Shown piece after piece: positions 1 to 4,651 of a DNA stretch of 5,314 nucleotides; the stretch's first letter is position 1; every line of letters begins with the position of its first letter. Source of the DNA: Nitratiruptor sp. Lineage in GTDB: Bacteria; Campylobacterota; Campylobacteria; Campylobacterales; Nitratiruptoraceae. The position numbers and the translations under genes are program-made. Under the pieces are notes generated by a model. The model was not told where the DNA came from and did no database searches. It saw nothing but the letters and a program-made list of their open reading frames with translations. The stretch covers positions 1-5,314 of the forward strand of contig WGBB01000054.1 in NCBI GenBank assembly GCA_015494505.1, written 5' to 3'.

Positions 1-742
1 CATCCTCTACACGGTCGTGCATGGCGATGGTTTTGGTGAGAGCCTGCTTGGTGTTGAGATCTTCGACGAACTGATTGAGACCTCCCTCGAAATGGTAGAC
101 CTCTTTTTTGCCGATACGCTCGTCGGTAAACTTGATGGTGATTTGGGGATTAAGGTAGGCAAGCTCGCGAAAACGCTTAGAGAGAATATCGAATTTGAAC
201 TCCGTGGTTTCGAAGATCTCTTCATCCGGCCAAAACTCGATGGTGGTACCGGTGCGATTGGTTTCACCTATAGCCACGAGGTCTGTAATGGGTACGCCCC
301 GTTCAAATTCCTGGCGCCAGATTTTTCCATCGCGCTTGATGGTCATGATGAGCTTTTTTGATAGGGCATTGACCACACTGACACCCACACCATGCAATCC
401 GCCGCTCACTTTATAGGCGCTATCACCGCCAAACTTCCCTCCCGCATGGAGCACTGTCAAAACGACTGTTGCAGCCGGAATCTTTTCGGTAGGGTGGATA
501 TCGACGGGGATTCCTCGGCCGTTGTCGCTGATGCGAGCACTCCCCTCTTTTGTAAGGGTTACATCGATTTTATCGCAGTATCCCGCCATCGCTTCGTCGA
601 TGGCGTTATCTACCACTTCGTAGATGAGATGGTGCAGCCCTTTTATGCTGGTATCGCCGATATACATCCCGGGGCGTTTGCGAACGGCTTCAAGCCCCTT
701 GAGGACTTTGATCTTCTCTGCACCGTATTGACTCTGACTCAT
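1..742 (-). CDS. gyrB: DNA gyrase subunit B, N-terminal part (runs off left edge)
   Basis: GyrB is the ATPase subunit of the A2B2 gyrase that introduces negative supercoils, which is essential ahead of replication forks. Only the first 247 codons are present; the gene continues beyond base 1. The translated start is MSQSQYGAEKIKVLKGLEAV. The GHKL ATP-binding signatures are all visible: EVVDNAIDEA at residues 42-51 (E42 general base, N46 magnesium ligand), DNGRGIP at 72-78, GGLHGVGVSVVNAL at 113-126 and RTGTTIEFWPD from 162. Numbering is almost that of E. coli GyrB, which supports the ATG at 742-740. A strong ribosome site (AAGGAAGGG) overlaps the dnaN stop codon, and only 12 bases separate the genes, so gyrB is very probably cotranscribed with dnaN. 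The transducer, TOPRIM and GyrA-binding regions lie outside the window. ParE is the main alternative, but the position behind dnaA-dnaN and the close E. coli GyrB numbering favour gyrB. Confidence 0.97.
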   Translation of the reverse strand, partial: MSQSQYGAEKIKVLKGLEAVRKRPGMYIGDTSIKGLHHLIYEVVDNAIDEAMAGYCDKIDVTLTKEGSARISDNGRGIPVDIHPTEKIPAATVVLTVLHAGGKFGGDSAYKVSGGLHGVGVSVVNALSKKLIMTIKRDGKIWRQEFERGVPITDLVAIGETNRTGTTIEFWPDEEIFETTEFKFDILSKRFRELAYLNPQITIKFTDERIGKKEVYHFEGGLNQFVEDLNTKQALTKTIAMHDRVED

Positions 743-754
743 TGATTCCCTTCC

Positions 755-1822
755 TTAAATGACGATAGGCATAACGATGGTGATGAAGTTTTGGCTTGCT
801 AGTTCAAATGGTAGCTCCGCTTCGTTGATGCCCATAGTAAATTCCGTGGTGTCGATGTTGTTGAGAAAATCGAGAATATAGCGGCTATTGACTGCCATAA
901 CGAACTTCTCTTCAAAAGGCGTGGGGATTTCAATCTCCGTTTGCGCTTCGATGTTCTCTTGGGAAAGGCTTTTGAAGATGATGCGGTCTTTTAGAAATGT
1001 CAGTTTAATCTCGTTGGATGCGATGGTGATCTGTTTGATGGCTTCAACCATCTTATCTTTGGGAAGTGTGAGGGTATAGTTGAGCGATTTTGGAATGATG
1101 CGCTCATAATCAGGGAATTTTCCGTTTATGAGTTTGGTAAAGAAGAGGTAGCTGCCGCTTTTGATGATGAGATAGGTTTCATCGTAGTACATCGTGATAT
1201 CGTCAAAAAAGAGTTTTTGGATTTCGATGATCGCTTTTTTGGGGATGATGAGATTGAAGCTCTTTTCCATAGTCTGTTCGAGTGTCACGATGGCGAGGCG
1301 TCTTGTATCGGTGGCTACGAAATTGATTTTGTCCTCTTTGATATCGATAAGTGCGCCGTTGAGCTCGAATTTGGGGTTATTGGTGTCGATGGCCGGAGTG
1401 ATTTTTTTCAAAGAGGCGATAAATTCTCCCGCTTTTATGTCGATTTGAGGAAGCGCATCGATATCGGGAAATTTTGGGTATTCATTGGCATCGAACATCG
1501 GGAGTTTGAACTTAGATTGATTCTGTGTAATTTGCAATGTATCGTCGAGTGTAGAGAGCGTGACCTCTCCCTCTTTGAGAATGCGTACGATATCCAGAAG
1601 CTTTTTGCCGTTTGCAGTGGCGTTGCCGGGATTGATCACTTTGACATCGGTGATGGCGGTCTTAAGACCCGTTTCGTAATCCGTCGCTTTGATGAGGAGT
1701 TCGTTTTGGTTCGCTTCGAGATAGACATGGGAGGTGATTTGGCTGAGATCTTTCTTTTCCAAGAAGGGTTGCATCTGTGCAAGGACCTGTTCGAGCAGCG
1801 ATTTGTTGATCTCTATCTTCAT
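755..1822 (-). CDS. dnaN: DNA polymerase III beta subunit (sliding clamp)
   Basis: DnaN forms the dimeric ring that tethers DNA polymerase III to the template and recruits other repair and replication proteins through a hydrophobic pocket. The 355-residue product is full length for Campylobacterota and should fold into three similar domains of roughly 120 residues. Family landmarks are FKLPMFDANEYPKFP at 105-119 in domain 1, LNGALIDIKEDKINFVATD at 154-172 followed by RRLAI in domain 2, LINGKFPDYERIIP at 231-244 at the domain 2-3 border, and the C-terminal IVMPIVI, matching the VMPMRL-type pocket end of E. coli DnaN. The ATG at 1822-1820 has GGAG six bases upstream (1829-1832). The gene follows dnaA after a 158-base origin-like gap and leads directly into gyrB. 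It is visibly more AT-rich than the second half of dnaA, but shows no sign of transfer. Confidence 0.98.
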   Translation of the reverse strand: MKIEINKSLLEQVLAQMQPFLEKKDLSQITSHVYLEANQNELLIKATDYETGLKTAITDVKVINPGNATANGKKLLDIVRILKEGEVTLSTLDDTLQITQNQSKFKLPMFDANEYPKFPDIDALPQIDIKAGEFIASLKKITPAIDTNNPKFELNGALIDIKEDKINFVATDTRRLAIVTLEQTMEKSFNLIIPKKAIIEIQKLFFDDITMYYDETYLIIKSGSYLFFTKLINGKFPDYERIIPKSLNYTLTLPKDKMVEAIKQITIASNEIKLTFLKDRIIFKSLSQENIEAQTEIEIPTPFEEKFVMAVNSRYILDFLNNIDTTEFTMGINEAELPFELASQNFITIVMPIVI

Positions 1823-1896
1823 GGGGATCTCCGTTTAAGGGATTTTTTATATTTTATTCTTATTTGCGTTAAAATTTCCTTTATATTAATATATTT

Positions 1897-1915
1897 TAGT
1901 TAGAAATAGTAGTAC
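1897..1915 (+). promoter_or_regulatory. DnaA-trio-like TAG triplets next to a DnaA box
   Basis: Consecutive triplets TAG (1907), TAG (1910) and TAC (1913) are followed by TTTGA and then the DnaA box TGTGAATAG at 1921. Two further TAG triplets lie upstream at 1897 and 1901. DnaA-trios are repeats of 5'-TAG/TAA type that guide a DnaA filament from a box onto a single strand during origin melting, first described in Bacillus subtilis. The order triplets, short spacer, box and the strand agree with that arrangement. The spacer is not GC-rich here, unlike in Bacillus, and the run of perfect triplets is short. Confidence 0.6.
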
Positions 1916-1939
1916 TTTGATGTGAATAGGTGAAAAGAG

Positions 1940-1966
1940 GCGCGCAGAGTCCAAAAAAGTGCGCGC
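1940..1966. repeat. GC-only inverted repeat between dnaA stop and the DnaA boxes
   Basis: GCGCGCA at 1940-1946 pairs perfectly with TGCGCGC at 1960-1966 around a 13-base loop that includes AAAAAA. It lies 14 bases past the dnaA stop codon. Read in the dnaA direction the stem is followed by CTCTTTTCACC, a weak and interrupted T tract, so it could be an inefficient terminator or attenuator between dnaA and dnaN. It could also be a melting barrier bounding the AT-rich unwinding element. The sequence does not decide between these. Confidence 0.5.
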
Positions 1967-1980
1967 GAAAAGGAAATGAA

Positions 1981-3306
1981 CTATTCACTCTCATTTTTGG
2001 TGGCGTGACGGATTTTGTGCGCCAGCTCATCTATTTTGAGGCGAAAGTTTTCATCCTCTTCTATCATCTCCTTGACTTTTTTCATAGCGTGGCTGACGGA
2101 TGTGTGGTCCTTCATACCGAAAAACTGTGCCAGCTGAGGCATAGAGTTGGGAGTGAGGGTGCGGGCCAGGTAGATGACGATACGTCTGGCGCTCACTATC
2201 TGGCGATTGCGTGATTTGCTCTTGATTTCGCTGGGTTTGACGTTGAGCTCTGCCGCCACCACGTCCACGATATCTTTGAGGGTGATGTTCTTTTGCTCTT
2301 CCCGTTTTTGTTCGCTGAGCACGTTTTTGGCCAGTTCCATGGTGATTTGCTGGTTGACGAGTGTCGAGTAGGCGTTGAGCTTGAGGATCACGCCTTCGAT
2401 CTCGCGGATGTTGCTGTCCATATTGGCTGCGAGATAGTTGACGATTTCATCATCCAGATGGATACCGTTGAGCTCGCACTTTTTCTTGATGATGGCGATT
2501 TTGGTTTCCAGTTCAGGCGGCTGGATATCGGCGATGAGTCCCCACTCGAAGCGGCTTTTGAGGCGCTCCTCGAGACCCGCTATCTTTTTGGGAGGCTGGT
2601 CGCTTGTGAGCACTATCTGTTTGCGTTCGGTATGGAGCTCATTGAAGGTGTGGAAGAACTCCTCTTGGGTGCGCTCCTTGCCGCTAAGAAACTGCACGTC
2701 GTCGATGAGTAGGATATCGCAGTTGCGGTACTTTTCGCGAAACTTTTCGATGGTTTTGTTGCGCAGGTGGTAGGTAAAGTCGTTCATAAATTGTTCGATG
2801 GTGGCGTAGATGATAGTCTTGTCTTTGAGATTGTAGTTGCCGATGGCGTGCAAAAGGTGCGTCTTTCCCAGTCCCACGCCGCCGTAGATAAAGAGGGGGT
2901 TGTAGTGCTCTCCCGGCTTTTCGGCCACGCTCATAGCCGCCGTGTAGGCGAATTGGTTGGAGCTTCCTACTACGAAGTTTTCGAAGGTGTAGGTGGGATT
3001 TATTTTAGTGCTCGTAGAGGAGGGGGTCGGTTCGCTCGATTTGGTTTTGGTGCGCCTTTTGGTTTTCTCTTTTTGCACCTCTATCACCACTTCGGTATCG
3101 ATGCCCGTCTCAAGTGCAAAGAGCTTTTCGAGGCGTTTTTTGTATTTGGTTTTAACCCAGGTGGCGATGAAGGGATTGGGGGCTTTGTAGACCGCGAGGT
3201 CTACGTTGGAGGCTTTTTCATCGTAGTCGAGATTTTTGATATAGCGCTCATACTCTTGCTGGGGTATCTCATCACCAAGCATCTGTAAAATCTTTTCGCC
3301 TAACAC
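1981..3306 (-). CDS. dnaA: Chromosomal replication initiator protein DnaA
   Basis: DnaA is the AAA+ ATPase that binds DnaA boxes, melts oriC and loads the replicative helicase. The 441-residue protein is close to other campylobacterial DnaA proteins in length. Domain I spans about 1-78, followed by a short charged and Ser/Thr-rich linker (about 79-103). Domain III carries Walker A GGVGLGKT (142-149), Walker B ILLIDD (198-203), sensor 1 LTSD (233-236), the arginine finger in RLKSRFEWG (R252) and sensor 2 NIREIEG (R301). Domain IV ends with the helix-turn-helix signature MKDHTSVSHAM (398-408); E. coli has DHTTVLHA there. The GTG start at 3306-3304 is supported by AAAGG six bases upstream and by an N-terminus matching relatives. 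Origin-like DnaA-box clusters lie on both sides, and one box core (3320-3324) is three bases upstream of the ribosome site, which suggests autoregulation. Confidence 0.98.
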   Translation of the reverse strand: MLGEKILQMLGDEIPQQEYERYIKNLDYDEKASNVDLAVYKAPNPFIATWVKTKYKKRLEKLFALETGIDTEVVIEVQKEKTKRRTKTKSSEPTPSSTSTKINPTYTFENFVVGSSNQFAYTAAMSVAEKPGEHYNPLFIYGGVGLGKTHLLHAIGNYNLKDKTIIYATIEQFMNDFTYHLRNKTIEKFREKYRNCDILLIDDVQFLSGKERTQEEFFHTFNELHTERKQIVLTSDQPPKKIAGLEERLKSRFEWGLIADIQPPELETKIAIIKKKCELNGIHLDDEIVNYLAANMDSNIREIEGVILKLNAYSTLVNQQITMELAKNVLSEQKREEQKNITLKDIVDVVAAELNVKPSEIKSKSRNRQIVSARRIVIYLARTLTPNSMPQLAQFFGMKDHTSVSHAMKKVKEMIEEDENFRLKIDELAHKIRHATKNESE

Positions 3307-3332
3307 GCCGTGCCTTTATGTGAAAATTCAGC

Positions 3333-3347
3333 TTCACATTATGTGAA
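3333..3347. repeat. Head-to-head DnaA-box pair, TTCACAT-T-ATGTGAA
   Basis: This is a perfect 15-base interrupted palindrome: TTCACAT, one central T, ATGTGAA. It contains two box cores facing each other, the right one being the consensus-perfect TGTGAATAA (3342-3350). A further core lies at 3320-3324, next to the dnaA ribosome site. It would sit in the dnaA leader, downstream of the candidate dnaA -10, so DnaA binding here could repress dnaA. Confidence 0.75.
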
Positions 3348-3357
3348 TAATTTTTCT

Positions 3358-3365
3358 AATTGTAA
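3358..3365 (-). promoter_or_regulatory. Candidate dnaA -10 element
   Basis: On the minus strand TTACAAT reads from 3365 to 3359. As a -10 hexamer TACAAT it would start transcription near 3352, giving a leader of about 45 bases before the dnaA GTG. No convincing -35 lies at 16-18 bases; campylobacterial promoters often lack one. The same bases form the left arm of the inverted repeat at 3359-3393. Confidence 0.35.
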
Positions 3366-3393
3366 CTAAACGAGCCTGAAATTTGGTTACAAT
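3359..3393. repeat. Inverted repeat ATTGTAAC-N19-GTTACAAT
   Basis: ATTGTAAC at 3359-3366 and GTTACAAT at 3386-3393 are perfect 8-base inverted arms separated by 19 bases, with no DnaA box inside. The arms may be the two back-to-back -10 elements for dnaA (left) and ruvC (right), or half sites for a dimeric regulator. Too few bases are involved to name a regulator. Confidence 0.5.
3387..3393 (+). promoter_or_regulatory. Candidate ruvC -10 element
   Basis: TTACAAT on the plus strand could serve as the ruvC -10 hexamer (TACAAT at 3388-3393), with initiation near 3400. The leader would be about 119 bases and would include seven DnaA-box cores. No -35 is evident. It mirrors the candidate dnaA -10. 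Confidence 0.3.
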
Positions 3394-3412
3394 ACCAAAA
3401 AACGAGCAGTTG

Positions 3413-3447
3413 TTCACAGTGTGAAAAAGATGTGAAAATTGCGTGAA
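3413..3447. repeat. DnaA-box module: head-to-head pair plus two boxes at 11-base steps
   Basis: TTCACA-G-TGTGAA (3413-3425) is a 13-base interrupted palindrome. Its right-hand core GTGAA at 3421 is followed by same-direction cores at 3432 and 3443, so the steps are 11 and 11 bases, about one helical turn. All three would face the same side of the DNA, as expected for cooperative DnaA binding. The third copy lies inside CGTGAAACAT, a 10-mer that recurs in ruvC at 3569-3578. Confidence 0.75.
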
Positions 3448-3488
3448 ACATAAAATCAGCGCCTACCGAATTTTGGGCGTTGTAAAAT

Positions 3489-3515
3489 TGTTTCACATTG
3501 TGAAGAGAAGGTGAA
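3489..3515. repeat. Second DnaA-box module overlapping the ruvC ribosome site
   Basis: TTCACA-T-TGTGAA (3492-3504) repeats the architecture of the 3413 module, with the same one-base centre, and is again followed by a core 11 bases further on (3500 to 3511). The last core overlaps the end of the ruvC ribosome site AAGG (3508-3511) and ends three bases before the ruvC TTG. TGTTTCA at 3489-3495 also resembles the H. pylori HP1021 box. Confidence 0.75.
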
Positions 3516-3521
3516 AAGTTG
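3508..3521 (+). promoter_or_regulatory. Ribosome site and TTG start of ruvC
   Basis: AAGG at 3508-3511 is seven bases before TTG at 3519-3521. The next codons read HILGIDPGS, exactly the conserved RuvC N-terminus, and catalytic D7 falls at its standard number, so TTG is the start. Confidence 0.8.
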
Positions 3522-3995
3522 CATATTTTGGGCATTGATCCCGGTTCGCGCAATCTCGGCTACGCTATCGTGAAACATGAAAAAAATAGTCTTACACTCA
3601 TCGAAGCGGGACTGATTAAAATCAAGCCGGAAGGTTTTCAGTATCAGCTGGCACAGATGATTGAGGGGCTCGATATGGTGTTTGAGAATTTCGCTATCGA
3701 TGAGGTGGCGATGGAGGATATCTTCTATGCATTTAACCCTCAAACGGTCTTGAAACTCGCGCAGTTTCGCGGAGCCATAGCTTTGCGTATCATCCAGCAG
3801 CACGGCAACTTCGCAGAGTACACCCCTTTGCAGGTCAAAAAGGCCCTCACCGGCAACGGCAAGGCAACCAAGGAGCAGGTGGCATTTATGGTCAAACGCC
3901 TCTTAGGCATCAAAAAAGATATCAAACCCCTCGATATCACCGATGCGATGGCCGTGGCCATCACCCATGCCCAGCGTCTGCGCCTTCACGGTTGA
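3519..3995 (+). CDS. ruvC: Crossover junction endodeoxyribonuclease RuvC
   Basis: RuvC is a dimeric, magnesium-dependent resolvase that nicks Holliday junctions symmetrically on the RuvAB branch-migration complex, giving ligatable products. The 158-residue protein is full length. All four acidic catalytic residues are visible: D7 in GIDPGS, E66 in VAMEDIFY, and D139 and D142 in LDITDAMAVAITHA. The region YTPLQVKKALTGNGKATKEQ (101-120) is the conserved basic patch after the second acidic residue. It starts with TTG, which together with the box-filled leader implies low or DnaA-sensitive expression. It diverges from dnaA, an arrangement also recalled for Campylobacter jejuni, where ruvC sits at the end of the genome beside dnaA. 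Its last 35 bases overlap the 3' end of thyX on the other strand, with no visible terminator between them. Confidence 0.97.
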   Translation: MHILGIDPGSRNLGYAIVKHEKNSLTLIEAGLIKIKPEGFQYQLAQMIEGLDMVFENFAIDEVAMEDIFYAFNPQTVLKLAQFRGAIALRIIQQHGNFAEYTPLQVKKALTGNGKATKEQVAFMVKRLLGIKKDIKPLDITDAMAVAITHAQRLRLHG

Positions 3996-4599
3996 TATAG
4001 TCTTCGTAGAGGTATTTGTGATCTTCGGGAAGTGCATCGAAGATGGCGTAGGCGAGCTTACGGATTTCCCATAGTGCCGATTTGGAGCTACGAAGTGCCA
4101 GAAAGTTTTGGAGGCTGCGTGCGTTGATGGTCCAGGTGAGCTCGGTTTTATAGCACTCAGGCAGGCAGTACTTGGCAATATCGTTGGAGATGCCTGCTTT
4201 GAGCACTTTTTGCAGTTCGTTGAGAGCCTTGATGCTGGCGCGATCTACCATCTCATTGCCGGTAAGGACTATGTAGCGGCTCGCTCCTTCAAAATCCTCC
4301 TCGCTAAAAGGCTCGGCGTTTTTGAGCTCTTTGAGGGTGTAGCGCGTGCTTTTGACAGATAGGCTTGCCATGCGGTGGCGCGCCAGCTCTTGGAGTAGGG
4401 CGCGGCTGATACCTTGGATGTAGAAGGTGTAGACGAGATGTTCGAGCGTGGAGGCGTGTTTATACTTGTTTCCCACGCGATCGATCAGTTCCTGATCCTT
4501 CGGACCGCCGCCGTCGCTTTTGTCGAAACTTTGCCAACAGGTGCGAATGGCGTGCGCCGCTACGGGCAGAGGGGTATGGTGCAAGAGCGTCACCTTCAT
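3961..4599 (-). CDS. thyX: Flavin-dependent thymidylate synthase ThyX
   Basis: ThyX methylates dUMP to dTMP using methylenetetrahydrofolate, NADPH and FAD. It is the alternative to ThyA and the usual enzyme in Campylobacterota. The 212-residue product is typical of the family, which acts as a tetramer. The ThyX signature RHR-X7-S is present as RHRMASLSVKS at 74-84, followed by TRY. HASTLEHLVYTFYI (48-61) is the N-terminal conserved block, and NARSLQNFLALR (159-170) with LWEIRKLA (176-183) the C-terminal one; R161 and R170 are the conserved arginines. The longer signature RHRxxSxNExSxRY is relaxed, with S81-V82 in place of Asn-Glu. The ATG at 4599-4597 has AAAAGG six bases upstream. Its 3' end overlaps ruvC tail to tail, and its promoter is interlocked with that of the neighbouring Uma2 gene. 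It feeds dTTP to replication. Confidence 0.96.
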   Translation of the reverse strand: MKVTLLHHTPLPVAAHAIRTCWQSFDKSDGGGPKDQELIDRVGNKYKHASTLEHLVYTFYIQGISRALLQELARHRMASLSVKSTRYTLKELKNAEPFSEEDFEGASRYIVLTGNEMVDRASIKALNELQKVLKAGISNDIAKYCLPECYKTELTWTINARSLQNFLALRSSKSALWEIRKLAYAIFDALPEDHKYLYEDYINREGADAGHG

Positions 4600-4610
4600 T
4601 GCGAGCCTTT

Positions 4611-4619
4611 TGGTATAAT
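4611..4619 (+). promoter_or_regulatory. Extended -10 promoter for the Uma2-dgt pair
   Basis: TGGTATAAT is a perfect extended -10 (TGnTATAAT). Initiation would fall near 4626, about 26 bases before the Uma2 ATG, with AAAAGG in the leader. No good -35 is present, which is normal for extended -10 promoters. It lies between the thyX ribosome site and the Uma2 gene. Confidence 0.7.
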
Positions 4620-4631
4620 CAAAGTAGCCCT

Positions 4632-4640
4632 ATTATAGCA
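4632..4640 (-). promoter_or_regulatory. Extended -10 promoter for thyX
   Basis: On the minus strand 4640-4632 reads TGCTATAAT, also a perfect extended -10. Initiation would be near 4625, about 26 bases upstream of the thyX ATG. It faces the opposing TATAAT twelve bases away, so the two start points fall within a base or two of each other. Confidence 0.7.
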
Positions 4641-4651
4641 AAAGGTACTCG

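Larger units (their letters stand above)
1823..1980. other. Putative oriC2: dnaA-dnaN gap with AT-rich unwinding element and DnaA boxes
   Basis: This gap has three parts. Bases 1841-1920 contain only 13 G or C in 80 (about 84 percent AT), including TTATATTAATATATTTTAG, a good DNA unwinding element. Next comes a TAG-TAG-TAC triplet run (1907-1915), then two same-direction DnaA-box cores, TGTGAATAG at 1921-1929 and GGTGAAAAG at 1929-1937. A third core in the opposite direction, CTATTCACT at 1981-1989, overlaps the dnaA stop codon. A GC-only hairpin (1940-1966) lies between. In Helicobacter pylori the unwinding half of a bipartite origin lies just downstream of dnaA, so this is the expected place. 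The dnaN promoter must also lie here, but the AT-rich sequence offers too many -10-like hexamers to choose one. Function is inferred from composition and motifs. Confidence 0.75.
3307..3518. other. Putative oriC1: DnaA-box cluster between dnaA and ruvC
   Basis: Ten copies of the core GTGAA/TTCAC occur in 212 bases. On the plus strand GTGAA starts at 3320, 3343, 3421, 3432, 3443, 3500 and 3511; TTCAC starts at 3333, 3413 and 3492. Chance would give about 0.4. TTCAC is the reported core of epsilonproteobacterial DnaA boxes (recalled from the literature). The copy TGTGAATAA at 3342-3350 also fits the E. coli consensus TTATNCACA exactly. The cluster sits in the canonical origin position upstream of dnaA and fills both leaders of the divergent dnaA and ruvC genes, so it probably also controls their expression. 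The 3451-3488 stretch holds no box. Confidence 0.85.

Noticed and set aside
17..745. Plus-strand open frames opposite gyrB
   Set aside because: They are shadows; the minus strand encodes an unbroken GyrB ATPase domain with all motifs.
1217..1903. Long plus-strand open frame (228 codons) over dnaN and the origin gap
   Set aside because: It is antisense to a complete DnaN and resembles no family; its tail is translated AT-rich origin DNA.
2767..3288. Plus-strand open frame (173 codons) opposite the dnaA N-terminus
   Set aside because: It mirrors dnaA codons, has no known motif and no ribosome site I would trust.
3469..3489. AATTTT-N9-AAAATT hairpin as a terminator
   Set aside because: The stem is only A-T pairs, has no T tail, and lies in the ruvC leader where termination is not expected.
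3470..3537. Imperfect direct repeat ATTTTGGGCGTTG / ATTTTGGGCATTG
   Set aside because: The second copy encodes the conserved LGID of RuvC and the first is a single short match, so chance is likely.
3356..3553. Small minus-strand frame (65 codons) across the dnaA-ruvC gap
   Set aside because: It is built from DnaA-box repeats and runs into ruvC; the repeat pattern explains the sequence better than coding.
3947..3962. Palindrome at the ruvC/thyX overlap as a two-way terminator
   Set aside because: There is no T run on either side, and the bases encode the conserved RuvC end DAMAVAI.
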